A stretch of DNA of 35,046 nucleotides from M3007 sp964392655 (GCA_964392655.1 CAYMQY010000018.1:1-35046), one strand, 5' to 3'; positions 1 through 8,158 are shown, counted from the first letter of the stretch. Numbers and translations: made by a program. Notes: generated by a model from the letters alone, not told the origin.

Positions 1-2
1 CT

Positions 3-830
<828 letters not shown>

Positions 831-848
831 CGGCTGCTGCCGTCTGAA

Positions 849-940
849 TTTTTTCACCGCAGAGGCGCGGAGGCGCAGAGTTTTTTCTTGTTCCCGAAAT
901 TAAAAAAACTCCGTGTCTCCGCGTCTCCGCGGTGAAAAAA
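849..940. repeat. Long intergenic inverted repeat (palindrome 1)
   Basis: Arms at 849-886 and 903-940 pair over about 37 bp with about five mismatches, all transitions, around a 16-base loop. The arms start TTTTTTCACCGCAGAGGC and end GGTGAAAAAA. It lies between ahcY and prsW and could end ahcY transcription, since the outer arms are T-rich/A-rich. Its outer end TTTCACC is shared with the palindromes at 20582 and 23882, which points to a dispersed repeat family rather than a simple terminator. Confidence 0.8.
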
Positions 941-963
941 ACCGCGACGTCACGTTCGCATAC

Positions 964-1668
964 ATGAACACCTTCGTCTTATTGCTGGCGGCGCTGCCCG
1001 GCGTGCTCATCAGTTACGCCATTTTCCGGGCCGACAAGTTCGAGCGCGAACCCGCCGGGCCGCTGGTGCTGTGTTTTGTACTCGGAGCGGCGGTCACGGT
1101 GCCGGTAGTGGCGGTGGAGCGCAGCGTGTTGTCGGCTATCGGCACGCCGCCGTATCACCTGGCGTACACGCTGCTTTTGTCTTTTGGCCTGCTCGCTGTG
1201 GCGGAAGAAGGGGCCAAATTTGCGATCCTTCGCGTAGCAGCGTTTCCCCGAAGTTTTTTCAACGAGCCGTTCGACGGCATTGTGTACGCCGTACTCATCG
1301 CGATGGGTTTTGCCACGCTGGAAAACATCGCCTATGCCGGGCGTTTTGGCCTGCAAACAGCCGTCGTGCGTGCCCTGACCGCCGTGCCGGCGCACCTGGC
1401 GTTTGCCATAGCGCAGGGTTACTACGCGGGCAGAGCCAAATTTGACCCGGCGAACCAAACCCGGTTGCTCGTTCGCGGGTTTGTGCTTTCGGTACTTTTG
1501 CACGGCGCCTACGATGTGCTCATTCTGCAAAACTGGTCGCGCTGGTTGGTGGCCCTGGGCACCGCGGCTTTGTATATGACGCTGTATTTTTTCAGCCGAC
1601 TGGCGCAGGAGCAACGCGACCACTCGCCTTTCCGGGAACCCGAAAACGACTCTGCGCCCGACGCCTGA
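964..1668 (+). CDS. PrsW-like intramembrane protease
   Basis: A 234-residue multi-pass membrane protein of the PrsW (glutamic/CAAX-like) protease family. Visible family motifs are AEEGAKF (E81, E82, K85), the segment FDGIVYAVLIAMGFATLEN with E120 and N121, PAHLAFA with H144, and HGAYDV with H180 and D184; these polar residues in membrane helices are the usual catalytic or metal-linked positions. At least seven hydrophobic stretches can be seen. The family includes Bacillus PrsW, which cuts an anti-sigma factor; whether this one does is unknown, although the neighbouring leftward operon encodes an ECF sigma factor. The ATG at 964 was chosen because homology begins there; codons upstream belong to the palindrome. 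The last part of the gene is duplicated, in damaged form, at 3334-3430. Confidence 0.85.
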   Translation: MNTFVLLLAALPGVLISYAIFRADKFEREPAGPLVLCFVLGAAVTVPVVAVERSVLSAIGTPPYHLAYTLLLSFGLLAVAEEGAKFAILRVAAFPRSFFNEPFDGIVYAVLIAMGFATLENIAYAGRFGLQTAVVRALTAVPAHLAFAIAQGYYAGRAKFDPANQTRLLVRGFVLSVLLHGAYDVLILQNWSRWLVALGTAALYMTLYFFSRLAQEQRDHSPFREPENDSAPDA

Positions 1669-1670
1669 CA

Positions 1671-1712
1671 AGTTGGATTGACTTGATCGAACCGATCGAA
1701 ATCAATCCAACT
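1671..1712. terminator. Hairpin between converging genes
   Basis: Arms AGTTGGATTGA (1671-1681) and TCAATCCAACT (1702-1712) pair perfectly, with a second short stem GATCG/CGATC inside. It begins two bases after the prsW stop and lies eight bases past the stop of the leftward 44-aa gene, so it may serve as a shared terminator. There is no clear T-run on either side. Confidence 0.5.
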
Positions 1713-1719
1713 ATTCGAA

Positions 1720-1854
1720 TCAACGGCAGTGCATCTGGTGCATTTCGTGTGGTGTACAGTGCGGGTGTTGCCGAGGGCCAAACACGGCCACGAGGCTTCC
1801 AAAAGTGATGGCGGCGGCTATGAACCCGATCAAAAAACGCTTTCTTCGTTGCAT
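1720..1854 (-). CDS. 44-aa membrane-anchored protein with His/Cys/Met tail
   Basis: A very short gene read directly from the sequence: ATG at 1854-1852, TGA at 1722-1720. The N-terminus is basic (MQRRKR), followed by one hydrophobic helix (about residues 7-25, FLIGFIAAAITFGSLVAVF) and a tail QHPHCTPHEMHQMHCR rich in His, Cys and Met, which suggests a metal-binding periplasmic end. It follows the 100-aa membrane protein by 45 bases on the same strand and is followed within eight bases by a hairpin, so it fits as the last gene of the sigma-factor operon. I do not recognise a family. Metal binding is inferred from composition only. A chance frame is possible, but basic-hydrophobic-metal-like order and operon position speak for a real gene. 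Confidence 0.6.
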   Translation of the reverse strand: MQRRKRFLIGFIAAAITFGSLVAVFGPRQHPHCTPHEMHQMHCR

Positions 1855-1899
1855 GTTTTTTCTGGATAACCAGTGTTTAAAGTTTTAAAAAATGGTGAA

Positions 1900-2202
1900 T
1901 CAGGCATTTGTTTCAACGTTGGGTGCAAACGCCTTGCGGCCGCAGCCGCGGGAAAAATGATATTCCTGGAAGCGTTTTTTGAACGCCTCGTACTCTTCCT
2001 CATTCATGGCCCGGATTTTATCGGCGAACGCAAAGCGGTGCATCATCGCACGGGGGCCGAAGCGGCGGCGGCCCCAAAAACGAAACAGCGCGCCCACGAT
2101 CAGGAAAAAGAAAATCACTTTGAGTAAAAAGAAGGGCATGAGGAACGCCAGTGCTCCGAACAGTACCCCAAAAAGAATCGGTTTTAACACAGACTGAAAC
2201 AT
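1900..2202 (-). CDS. Small membrane protein (100 aa), sigma operon
   Basis: Hypothetical protein. Residues about 8-42 are strongly hydrophobic, enough for one long or two short membrane helices (FGVLFGALAFLMPFFLL, then VIFFFLIVGALFRFW). A basic stretch RFWGRRRFGPRAMMHRF follows and then a charged, probably helical segment DKIRAMNEEEYEAFKKRFQEY. This layout matches the next gene upstream (2302-2637), whose tail also has the pattern K-x-x-x-M-[ST/N]-E-[DE]-E and then a basic/aromatic helix, so the two are probably diverged paralogues. It sits third in a leftward operon headed by an ECF sigma factor, 99 bases after the gene before. A role in holding or tuning the sigma factor is a guess from context; no anti-sigma domain is recognisable. 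Confidence 0.75.
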   Translation of the reverse strand: MFQSVLKPILFGVLFGALAFLMPFFLLKVIFFFLIVGALFRFWGRRRFGPRAMMHRFAFADKIRAMNEEEYEAFKKRFQEYHFSRGCGRKAFAPNVETNA

Positions 2203-2301
2203 AGTGACAGGTTTAAATTTTTAAAAATGCTTGTTTGGTAGAGTAGACGCACTTCCCGCATTTTTACTTTAAAGATTTTTTCAAAAACGCGAACGAGTCT
2301 G

Positions 2302-2637
2302 CTATTCCTCACAACGCTCTTTCCAGCGCGCGCGGAATTCGGCGCGTTCATCCTCGGTCATGTTCATGAATTTATTGCGCATGGCTCGCTGCATAAACGG
2401 CCCGCGACCGAACCGGCTCTGTCGGTGCCTGCCCGAGAAACCGCCGAAAAGCAGGCGGCACAAAATGAGCAGGCCGAGCGCCTGCCAATAGCTTAGATAC
2501 CCAAGCGATGCAACCGAGGGCAATATGGCGTTCCAGAGCCACATGACTACGGCGCCTGCAAGGAACACGGCGCCCAGAAAAAAAAGAGCGAAAAAGCCGA
2601 TTTTGAGCGGCCGGGGAAAGCGGCGAATGGTTTTCAT
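2302..2637 (-). CDS. Small membrane protein (111 aa), sigma operon
   Basis: Hypothetical protein with two predicted membrane helices, about residues 13-36 (IGFFALFFLGAVFLAGAVV) and 49-65 (YWQALGLLILCRLLFGG), then a basic Gly/Arg-rich linker (FSGRHRQSRFGRGPF) and a charged tail MRNKFMNMTEDERAEFRARW. The tail recalls, by pattern only, the Glu/Arg-rich helices of Spy/CpxP-like proteins. It starts six bases after the sigma-factor stop, so the two are co-transcribed and perhaps translationally coupled. The tail pattern is shared with the 100-aa protein that follows. No function is known to me; a membrane partner of the sigma factor is the natural suggestion. Confidence 0.75.
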   Translation of the reverse strand: MKTIRRFPRPLKIGFFALFFLGAVFLAGAVVMWLWNAILPSVASLGYLSYWQALGLLILCRLLFGGFSGRHRQSRFGRGPFMQRAMRNKFMNMTEDERAEFRARWKERCEE

Positions 2638-2643
2638 AATCTT

Positions 2644-3210
2644 TCAAAAATATAGTTCTTGATACAAGGATGCGAGTTTGGCGCGCAGGTGTTTCACTGC
2701 GTATCCCTTGCGGCTGATGATGGTTTTGAGATTCTCGCCGCTTTCTTCTGCGATTTGCCGAAGGGTGGTGTCTTCCAGTTCGTTGCGCACGAACACGGAG
2801 CGCTGGTTTTCGGGTAATTCGTCGAGTGCCGTCAGGAGGGTGTCCCAGAAGGCTTCTTTGAAAAAAGCCAACTCGGGGTCGGCGGTAGCATCAAGCAGCA
2901 GCAATTCGCGAAACCGGTACTCGCCGTCCTCGTCTTCGTAGGCAATATCTTCGAGTGAATCGGTTTTTTTCCGGCGGTAGCGGTCGGTAACTTTGTTGCG
3001 GGCTACCCGAAAAAGCCAGCTACCGGCGTTTTCGAGGTCGTCGAGGTTGGCGAGGTTACCCAGTTGGTACCACACGTCCTGGAGGATGTCTTCGGCGTCT
3101 TCCCGTGTGCCTACCCGCCCGCGCACGAATGCGAAAAGGCGTTTGCCGTATTCTTTTACCAGCGTGGCGATGTTGCGCTTTTTTGCGTCCGGCATAATCG
3201 AAACTGTCAT
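2644..3210 (-). CDS. ECF-type RNA polymerase sigma factor
   Basis: A 188-residue sigma-70 family protein of ECF size. Region 2 is visible as RLFAFVRGRVGTREDAEDILQ with the typical DAEDxxQD-V helix, followed by SWLFRVARNKVTDRYRR; region 4 as LPENQRSVFVRNELEDTTLRQIAEES with the helix-turn-helix near the C-terminus. The start at 3210 (MTVSIMPDAKK) was chosen over the longer frame because upstream codons run into the prsW remnant; a second Met at 3195 is also possible. A promoter-like pair lies just upstream (3233-3266). It heads a leftward operon with three small membrane proteins (2637-1720), six bases separating it from the first. No classical anti-sigma factor is present, so control may run through those proteins. 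Confidence 0.9.
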   Translation of the reverse strand: MTVSIMPDAKKRNIATLVKEYGKRLFAFVRGRVGTREDAEDILQDVWYQLGNLANLDDLENAGSWLFRVARNKVTDRYRRKKTDSLEDIAYEDEDGEYRFRELLLLDATADPELAFFKEAFWDTLLTALDELPENQRSVFVRNELEDTTLRQIAEESGENLKTIISRKGYAVKHLRAKLASLYQELYF

Positions 3211-3232
3211 GGAGGGGAAGACGAACGAGGGC

Positions 3233-3266
3233 GAAAGATACTTTAACCGCAAGCCTTTTCCTGCAA
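3233..3266 (-). promoter_or_regulatory. Bacteroidota-type promoter of the ECF sigma operon
   Basis: On the minus strand TTG (3266-3264), 23 bases, then TATCTTTC (3240-3233), seven of eight matches to TAnnTTTG. The predicted start of transcription lies about 15-20 bases before the ATG at 3210. Confidence 0.4.
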
Positions 3267-3333
3267 GTTGATGTATTTTCCCACGGTTTTGGGCGAGCCG
3301 CCGACCCATTGCCGGGGATACGTTGTGCGCCCC

Positions 3334-3430
3334 TGCTTGCCCGCAGGTTTGTTCTTTCCGTACTTTTGCACGGCGCGACCACTCGCCTTTCCGGGAACCC
3401 GAAAACGACTCCACGCCCGACGCCTGACAA
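3334..3430 (+). pseudogene. Remnant copy of the prsW 3' end
   Basis: Bases 3334-3376 match 1466-1508 inside prsW with six differences in 43, and 3377-3429 match 1618-1670 with only two or three differences. The 109 bases between (1509-1617) are missing; the triplet CGC stands at both ends of the lost part, as expected for a slippage deletion, and the loss shifts the frame. Translation still shows FVLSVLLHGA before the shift. The fragment ends directly at the truC start codon (ATG 3432). It shows that prsW, or at least its end, was duplicated and that the sigma cassette now lies between the two copies. Confidence 0.85.
3336..3368 (+). promoter_or_regulatory. Putative truC promoter inside the prsW remnant
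   Basis: TTG (3336-3338), 21 bases, then TACTTTTG (3361-3368), a perfect match to the Bacteroidota consensus. The TACTTTTG comes from prsW codons; the same eight bases are in intact prsW, but the well-spaced TTG exists only in the remnant. Predicted transcription would begin near 3375, about 55 bases before the truC ATG. Confidence 0.4.
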
Positions 3431-3431
3431 C

Positions 3432-4133
3432 ATGGACGATAAACTCGAAATCCTTTTCTCCGACCCGTGGTTCGTTGCGATCAACAAGCCCCAAGGCATG
3501 CTCGTACACCGCACGCGTATCAGCGAAGATAACGTGTTTGTGTTGCAAACCCTGCGCGACCAGATCGGCACGCAGGTATTCACTATTCACCGGCTCGACC
3601 GCGCCACGTCAGGGGTGATAATTTTCGGAAAAAGCAGCGAAGCCGCCGAAATGCTGGCCGAACAGTTCCGGGAAAAGACCCTCGAAAAAAAGTACATCGC
3701 CCTCGTGCGGGGCTGGACCGACGAAAGTGGCACGATTGACTACCCGGTGCGCGACCAGGACCGCCCCGGCGCGGAACTGCTGCCCGCCGTCACGCACTAC
3801 CGCACGCTGGGCCGCAGCGAGGTGCCGCACGCCATCGGGAACAAACACGCTACCGCCCGCTTTTCGCTCGTGGAAGCCGAGCCGGAAACCGGGCGTCGCC
3901 ACCAGATTCGCAAACATTTTGCCCATATTCTGCACCCCGTCATCGGCGACAAACGCCACGGCGACAACAAGCACAACACCTATTTCTGGAAAACCCTGCT
4001 CCTGCCGCGTATGCTCCTGCACGCGCGACTGCTGGCATTCCGGCACCCGGTCAGCGGAGAGCAGGTGCGTATTGAGGCGCCGCTTGACGCGTTGTTTGTG
4101 CGGGCCTTGCAGGTAGTGGAACTGGACGGTTAA
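3432..4133 (+). CDS. truC: tRNA pseudouridine(65) synthase TruC
   Basis: A 233-residue RluA-family pseudouridine synthase. It isomerises a uridine in tRNA (U65 in E. coli TruC). The catalytic motif HRLDRATSG contains the nucleophile D56; the early NKPQGMLVHR, the DQIGTQVFTIHRLDR stretch and the later PETGRRHQIRKHFAHILHPVIGD are all close to the TruC pattern, including the DQIG that distinguishes TruC from RluC/RluD. There is no S4 domain, as usual for TruC. The start at 3432 is set by homology (MDDKLEILFSD); the longer open frame upstream is only the prsW remnant. It is followed by a strong hairpin at 4138-4170. Confidence 0.9.
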   Translation: MDDKLEILFSDPWFVAINKPQGMLVHRTRISEDNVFVLQTLRDQIGTQVFTIHRLDRATSGVIIFGKSSEAAEMLAEQFREKTLEKKYIALVRGWTDESGTIDYPVRDQDRPGAELLPAVTHYRTLGRSEVPHAIGNKHATARFSLVEAEPETGRRHQIRKHFAHILHPVIGDKRHGDNKHNTYFWKTLLLPRMLLHARLLAFRHPVSGEQVRIEAPLDALFVRALQVVELDG

Positions 4134-4137
4134 ATAA

Positions 4138-4170
4138 AATCACCGGGCGGCTCAGAGCCGCCCGGTGATT
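4138..4170. terminator. Bidirectional intrinsic terminator
   Basis: A perfect 15-bp stem (AATCACCGGGCGGCT / AGCCGCCCGGTGATT) with a three-base loop. It stands five bases after truC and 33 bases past the end of the leftward esterase gene. The T-rich tail is better on the minus strand (TTTATTT), so it can end both converging units. Confidence 0.85.
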
Positions 4171-4203
4171 AATTTCAATTGTAGCACGATTCAATAGCCT
4201 CGC

Positions 4204-5184
4204 TCAGGGCAACGAATAATTTTTTAGCCAACCCCAATGGTAAACTGCTCCTCTGACGGGATAATTGATGCCATTGGGATATTCGTGTTCCAGACCTTTC
4301 ACCTCTACCATTTTGAAGACATTGTTCGGATTGCCGGACAAACCGACAAAATCAGCCGTCACAACGGAGTTGGTATCACCGCTGATGGTATAGTTGGCTT
4401 CGTTGAGGCCGAAATCGTTGATGTACGGTTTGGCCTGTGCAAAGTACAGTTGCGGATATGCTGCATATAAGGCGTCGAATCCCATGGGAACGGCGGCCTC
4501 TTCCGGAAGGCCGAGGGCTTTCAACAGTTTTTGATCTTTGTTGCCGAACATGAGCATGACCGGCAATTGTCGGACAGGGGTGTACACCGTGTCGCGGGGT
4601 AGGGAACCTCCACCGCCAACAGAGATCACGGCTGCCAGAATATCCGACATCTGAATGGCACAAGTTGCCGAGAATTGTCCTCCGTTGGAAAAGCCCGCCA
4701 TATATATCCGCTTGCTGTCAATACTGTACTGTTTTTCCAGTGCCGCAATCATTTGCCGCATGAACGCCACATCGTCTTTCAGGTTTTGACCGGGACAAAA
4801 GGCAAAACCGCCGGGAAACGAATTCCATTTGGTCGTGGTGGATGTTTCACCATCTTCTTCGACGCAATATTTGAGCGCGGAAGGATACACGGTGAGGACG
4901 TTCAGGGAATCGCCCACTTCCTTCCAGCCGGAAATGTTGTAATACAAGTCGCCGCTTTGGTCGGTCCCGTGGCACATGATCACGACTGGTATTTTACTTG
5001 TTTCGGTGTATGTTTTGGGCACGTGCACGATATACTCGCGCGCAAAGCCGGCAACGTTGATGGTAAATTCATTCCTTCCCGTTTTGAAAGACGGGTCGGG
5101 GTCGTTTTTGCTGCAACGGCTGAAACAGATCCCTGCCAAAAACAGTGTAAGCAAGATAGCGCCTTTTGAAATGTTGTTTTCCAT
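4204..5184 (-). CDS. Secreted alpha/beta-hydrolase esterase (LpqC/PHB depolymerase-like), copy A
   Basis: A 326-residue predicted exported hydrolase. The N-terminus is a signal peptide (GAILLTLFLAGIC) with Cys at 20 and 24 that may be lipidated, though the lipobox is poor. The body has the oxyanion-type turn MCHGTDQSG (residues 70-78), the nucleophile elbow GFSNGG with S166, and a late His in GLEHEYPNG. These are the marks of the LpqC / polyhydroxybutyrate depolymerase / feruloyl esterase group (CE1-like). Substrate is not readable. It is a tandem paralogue of the gene at 5242-6198, from which it is separated by 57 bases, and both end in W-x-K-x-[FY]-SLP. Cys pairs 107 and 130 are conserved in both, suggesting a disulfide outside the cytoplasm. 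Confidence 0.8.
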   Translation of the reverse strand: MENNISKGAILLTLFLAGICFSRCSKNDPDPSFKTGRNEFTINVAGFAREYIVHVPKTYTETSKIPVVIMCHGTDQSGDLYYNISGWKEVGDSLNVLTVYPSALKYCVEEDGETSTTTKWNSFPGGFAFCPGQNLKDDVAFMRQMIAALEKQYSIDSKRIYMAGFSNGGQFSATCAIQMSDILAAVISVGGGGSLPRDTVYTPVRQLPVMLMFGNKDQKLLKALGLPEEAAVPMGFDALYAAYPQLYFAQAKPYINDFGLNEANYTISGDTNSVVTADFVGLSGNPNNVFKMVEVKGLEHEYPNGINYPVRGAVYHWGWLKNYSLP

Positions 5185-5241
5185 GTAAAGGTTTGTGTTC
5201 GTGAAGAATGAAGAAATAATTTTGCTGTTGTCCAGTCATCC

Positions 5242-6198
5242 TCACGGCAACGAAAACTGCTTGAACCAGTTCCAGTGTACTTCCGCGCCTTTCATCCAGT
5301 GGTTGGTGCCGTTGGGGTACACATGCCCCATGTTGTAAATCATTCCCACGCGGTATTCGCGGTTTTCACCGGCTGTGGCAGACGGATACGTGGCCATCAT
5401 AATCGTGGTGGTATCGCCCGACATGGTATAATTCTGGGCAAATCCGAAGGTTTTTTGGTGCGTGGACACCATGCGCTTGAAAAAGTCAACGGTGTTTAGG
5501 CCCTGTTCAAATGCGAACAAGGGTATTTGTTGCTGGAAGTAGCGGTCGTCTTTGTCCCCTATCTGGAAAGCCACAGGCAATTTTCGTTTTGGGGTGTAGG
5601 TAGTGTCCGGCCCACTAGTGCCGGCACACTCGATCACTGCTGCCAGGATATCGCTCATTTCCACCCCACAACGGAAAGCCATCTGGCCGCCGTTGGAAAA
5701 CCCGGCGAGGTAAATCCGTTTGGCATCCACGTTGAATGTCTGACTCAACGATGCGATCATTTCCCGCAGGAATTTGATGTCGTCGCGGGGTGTCTGACCG
5801 GCGCAGTATTCGAAACTACCGGGGTAAACATTCCACTTGGTCGTATTGCTTGATACGCCATCCTCGAGGATGCAATGGTGCCAGGAGGAGGGAAACACGG
5901 TCAGGATATTCTCCTTTTCGCCTACTTCTTTCCAGCCGGAGATATTGTAGAATTTTTCCCCGTCGCCGCTGGTGCCGTGCAGCATGACGACCATCGGCGT
6001 GGCGGTGTTGGGGTTGTAGCCGGCGGGTACGTGGACGTAATATTCGCGGGTGTCGCCGTTGATCTGGATCGTGAACCGGTTTTTACCCGATACGTATCCC
6101 GCCGAATTGTCGTCGTTTTTGTTGCAGGCCGCGAAAAGCGTCAGGGTGGAGAGTGCGAGCAGCCGAAGGGCGCTCAAAGAACTTGTTTTGTACATCAT
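5242..6198 (-). CDS. Secreted alpha/beta-hydrolase esterase (LpqC/PHB depolymerase-like), copy B
   Basis: A 318-residue lipoprotein esterase, paralogue of the gene just downstream. The signal peptide ends in a good lipobox LFAAC (Cys 25). VMLHGTSGDG (72-80) supplies the oxyanion region, GFSNGG holds the nucleophile S168, and the C-terminal GHVYPNG holds the likely catalytic His. The FYNISGWKEVG stretch is almost identical in both copies (YYNISGWKEVG in copy A), so it likely shapes the active site of this subfamily. Two adjacent ATG codons (6198 and 6195) are possible starts. It starts 76 bases after the end of batA on the same strand, so it could be its own unit; copy A follows 57 bases later and is probably co-transcribed. 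Confidence 0.82.
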   Translation of the reverse strand: MMYKTSSLSALRLLALSTLTLFAACNKNDDNSAGYVSGKNRFTIQINGDTREYYVHVPAGYNPNTATPMVVMLHGTSGDGEKFYNISGWKEVGEKENILTVFPSSWHHCILEDGVSSNTTKWNVYPGSFEYCAGQTPRDDIKFLREMIASLSQTFNVDAKRIYLAGFSNGGQMAFRCGVEMSDILAAVIECAGTSGPDTTYTPKRKLPVAFQIGDKDDRYFQQQIPLFAFEQGLNTVDFFKRMVSTHQKTFGFAQNYTMSGDTTTIMMATYPSATAGENREYRVGMIYNMGHVYPNGTNHWMKGAEVHWNWFKQFSLP

Positions 6199-6274
6199 AA
6201 GGTAGTGTTTTTATGAGTACAAAGGACGCGGGGTTGCGGGAAGGGGAATTAGTCCCAAAGGGTGATTTTGCGAA

Positions 6275-7264
6275 TCAAACCGTCGCAGAGCGCAACACCG
6301 TCCAGCGCAGCAAAAACTCCAGCAGCAGCAGCACAAGCGCTGCGCCCACCAACCAGTAAAAAAACTCGGTGGTCTTTCGGATGGTCGTGACCTCGATTTT
6401 GGTTTTTTCCAGGCGGTCAATTTCGTCGTAAATGCCCGCCAGTTCCTGTTCTGACCAGGCGCGGTAAAACTTGCCGCCGGTCATAGCGGCTATTTCCTCC
6501 AGCAGTTCGGTGTCGAACTCCATGCTTCGGGGCGCGTAATCGTACGTGCCGTCGGGGTTGCGCCGGGCGGGCGACATGACCACGCCGTCCGTACCGATCC
6601 CCACTGTGTACACCCGGATGCCGAGCGTTCTCGCAATTTCCGCCGCCTGTTTTGGGGAAATGTAGCCGGCGTTGTTTTCGCCGTCGGTCAGCAGGATGAC
6701 CACCCTGCTTTTGGAAGGGCTGTCTTTCAGGCGGTTCACCGCCGTGGCCAGGCCCATGCCGACCGCCGTGCCGTCTTCGAGGCGACCCACGGCAAGGTCG
6801 CGGAGGAACTGCTGCACCACCCGCTGGTCGGTGGTCAACGGGCACTGCGTGAATGCTTCGGCGGAAAACGCCACTAATCCGATGCGGTCGTGGGGGCGTT
6901 TGTGTACAAAGTCCGAGGCCACCTGCTTGGCCACCTGCAGGCGGTCGGGGTCAAAGTCCCGGCTCAACATGCTCGGCGAAATGTCGAGCGACAGGACAAT
7001 GTCCACCGCATCGGCCTCGATTTTCTGCTCCTGCCATTGGCGCTGCGGGCGGGCCATGGCCACGATCAGCAAGGCCAGTGCCACCCAGCGCAGCCGGTGC
7101 AGCCGCCGCCGGAGCCAGGCCCGCCAGGTGGCGCCGCCCTGCAGGATCGTGCCGTCGGGCATGTACACCACCAGCCGCCCCCGGTTGCCTTCCCGCCGGT
7201 GGCGGTGAATCAGCAAGGGTAGCAGCAGGAGCAAAAGCAGCCAGAGCGGTTGGGCGAGTGTCAC
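6275..7264 (-). CDS. batA: VWA-domain membrane protein BatA
   Basis: A 329-residue protein with an N-terminal hydrophobic pair (about 5-20 and 58-71), a periplasmic-facing or cytosolic von Willebrand A domain (about 85-285) and a C-terminal helix (about 304-322). The metal-ion-dependent adhesion site is complete: DISPS (94-98), T166 in EDGTAVG, and TDGEN (193-197). This is the BatA order of the Bacteroides aerotolerance operon. It begins 15 bases after the DUF58 gene, so the two form an operon. BatB, BatC (TPR) and BatD, which normally follow, are absent here; the next genes are esterases. Role in the family is envelope integrity or stress, with partners not well defined. Confidence 0.88.
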   Translation of the reverse strand: MTLAQPLWLLLLLLLPLLIHRHRREGNRGRLVVYMPDGTILQGGATWRAWLRRRLHRLRWVALALLIVAMARPQRQWQEQKIEADAVDIVLSLDISPSMLSRDFDPDRLQVAKQVASDFVHKRPHDRIGLVAFSAEAFTQCPLTTDQRVVQQFLRDLAVGRLEDGTAVGMGLATAVNRLKDSPSKSRVVILLTDGENNAGYISPKQAAEIARTLGIRVYTVGIGTDGVVMSPARRNPDGTYDYAPRSMEFDTELLEEIAAMTGGKFYRAWSEQELAGIYDEIDRLEKTKIEVTTIRKTTEFFYWLVGAALVLLLLEFLLRWTVLRSATV

Positions 7265-7279
7265 GGGTCGGGTTGGTTT

Positions 7280-8158
7280 TTATCCATGAGCGACGATGTG
7301 CGCGCGTTTTTCAAAAAAACGCAGAAGCGCCTGCACATACGAGTCGGTGGTCGGAATGCTGATGAAATCGGCGCCGGCGCGGCCAAACATTTCCCGAAGG
7401 GCCTGCACGTGCTGCTCGAAACGGCGGGTGTAGGCGCGGCGGAAATCGGGGTCGGCGGTGTCCACCCAGCCGGCGTCCGACGATTCGGCATCGGCGATGC
7501 GCAGCAGGCCGACGTCGGGCAGCGTGCGCTCGCGGAGGTCCCAGGTGTGCAGGCCGATGCAGTCGTGCCGTTTGGAAAAAATGCGGAGCGGCGCCTCGAA
7601 ATCGCCCGACAAAAAGTCGGACAGCAGGAAACAGACGCTGCGTTTGCGCACCACGTTGCGTGCGTATTGCAGGGCGCCGGCGATGTCGGTGCCGCGCCCG
7701 GCGGGTTTGATGTTCAGCAATTCCCGTATGATGCGCAGGGTGTGTTGACGGCCTTTTTGGGGCGGGATGAACAGTTCGATCCGGTCGGAAAACAGCAGCA
7801 GCCCCACCTTGTCGTTGTTGGCGATAGCCGAAAACGCCAGCACGGCGCACACTTCGGTCATCACGTCCTGCTTGGACTGGCCGGTGGTGCCGAACAACGA
7901 CGAGGCGCTCACATCCACCAGCAGCATGACGGTCATCTCGCGTTCTTCCTCAAAAATCTTGATGTGCGCTTCGCCTGTGCGGGCGGTCACGTTCCAGTCA
8001 ATGGCGCGCACGTCGTCGCCCGGCTGGTACACGCGCACTTCGCTGAACGACATGCCGCGGCCTTTGAAGGCGCTGTGGTAGCCACCCGTGAACAGGTGGC
8101 GGCTCAGGCCCCGGGTTTTGATTTCGATCTTGCGTACTTTTTTGAGCAGGTCTTCCAT
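7280..8158 (-). CDS. DUF58 domain-containing protein
   Basis: A 292-residue DUF58 protein of the kind found next to MoxR ATPases and Bat proteins. The start at 8158 gives the typical opening MEDLLKKVRKIEIKTRGLS; the longer frame upstream lacks homology. Family marks are GGYHSAFKGRGMSFSEVR, the YQPGDDVRAIDWNVTART motif and a VWA-like fold starting LLVDVSASS. It sits 15 bases upstream of batA. The MoxR ATPase gene that usually precedes it is missing: upstream is the cyclase/response-regulator operon, ending 59 bases away. Thus the usual MoxR-DUF58-Bat cluster is split, unless moxR is elsewhere in the genome. Confidence 0.88.
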   Translation of the reverse strand: MEDLLKKVRKIEIKTRGLSRHLFTGGYHSAFKGRGMSFSEVRVYQPGDDVRAIDWNVTARTGEAHIKIFEEEREMTVMLLVDVSASSLFGTTGQSKQDVMTEVCAVLAFSAIANNDKVGLLLFSDRIELFIPPQKGRQHTLRIIRELLNIKPAGRGTDIAGALQYARNVVRKRSVCFLLSDFLSGDFEAPLRIFSKRHDCIGLHTWDLRERTLPDVGLLRIADAESSDAGWVDTADPDFRRAYTRRFEQHVQALREMFGRAGADFISIPTTDSYVQALLRFFEKRAHIVAHG

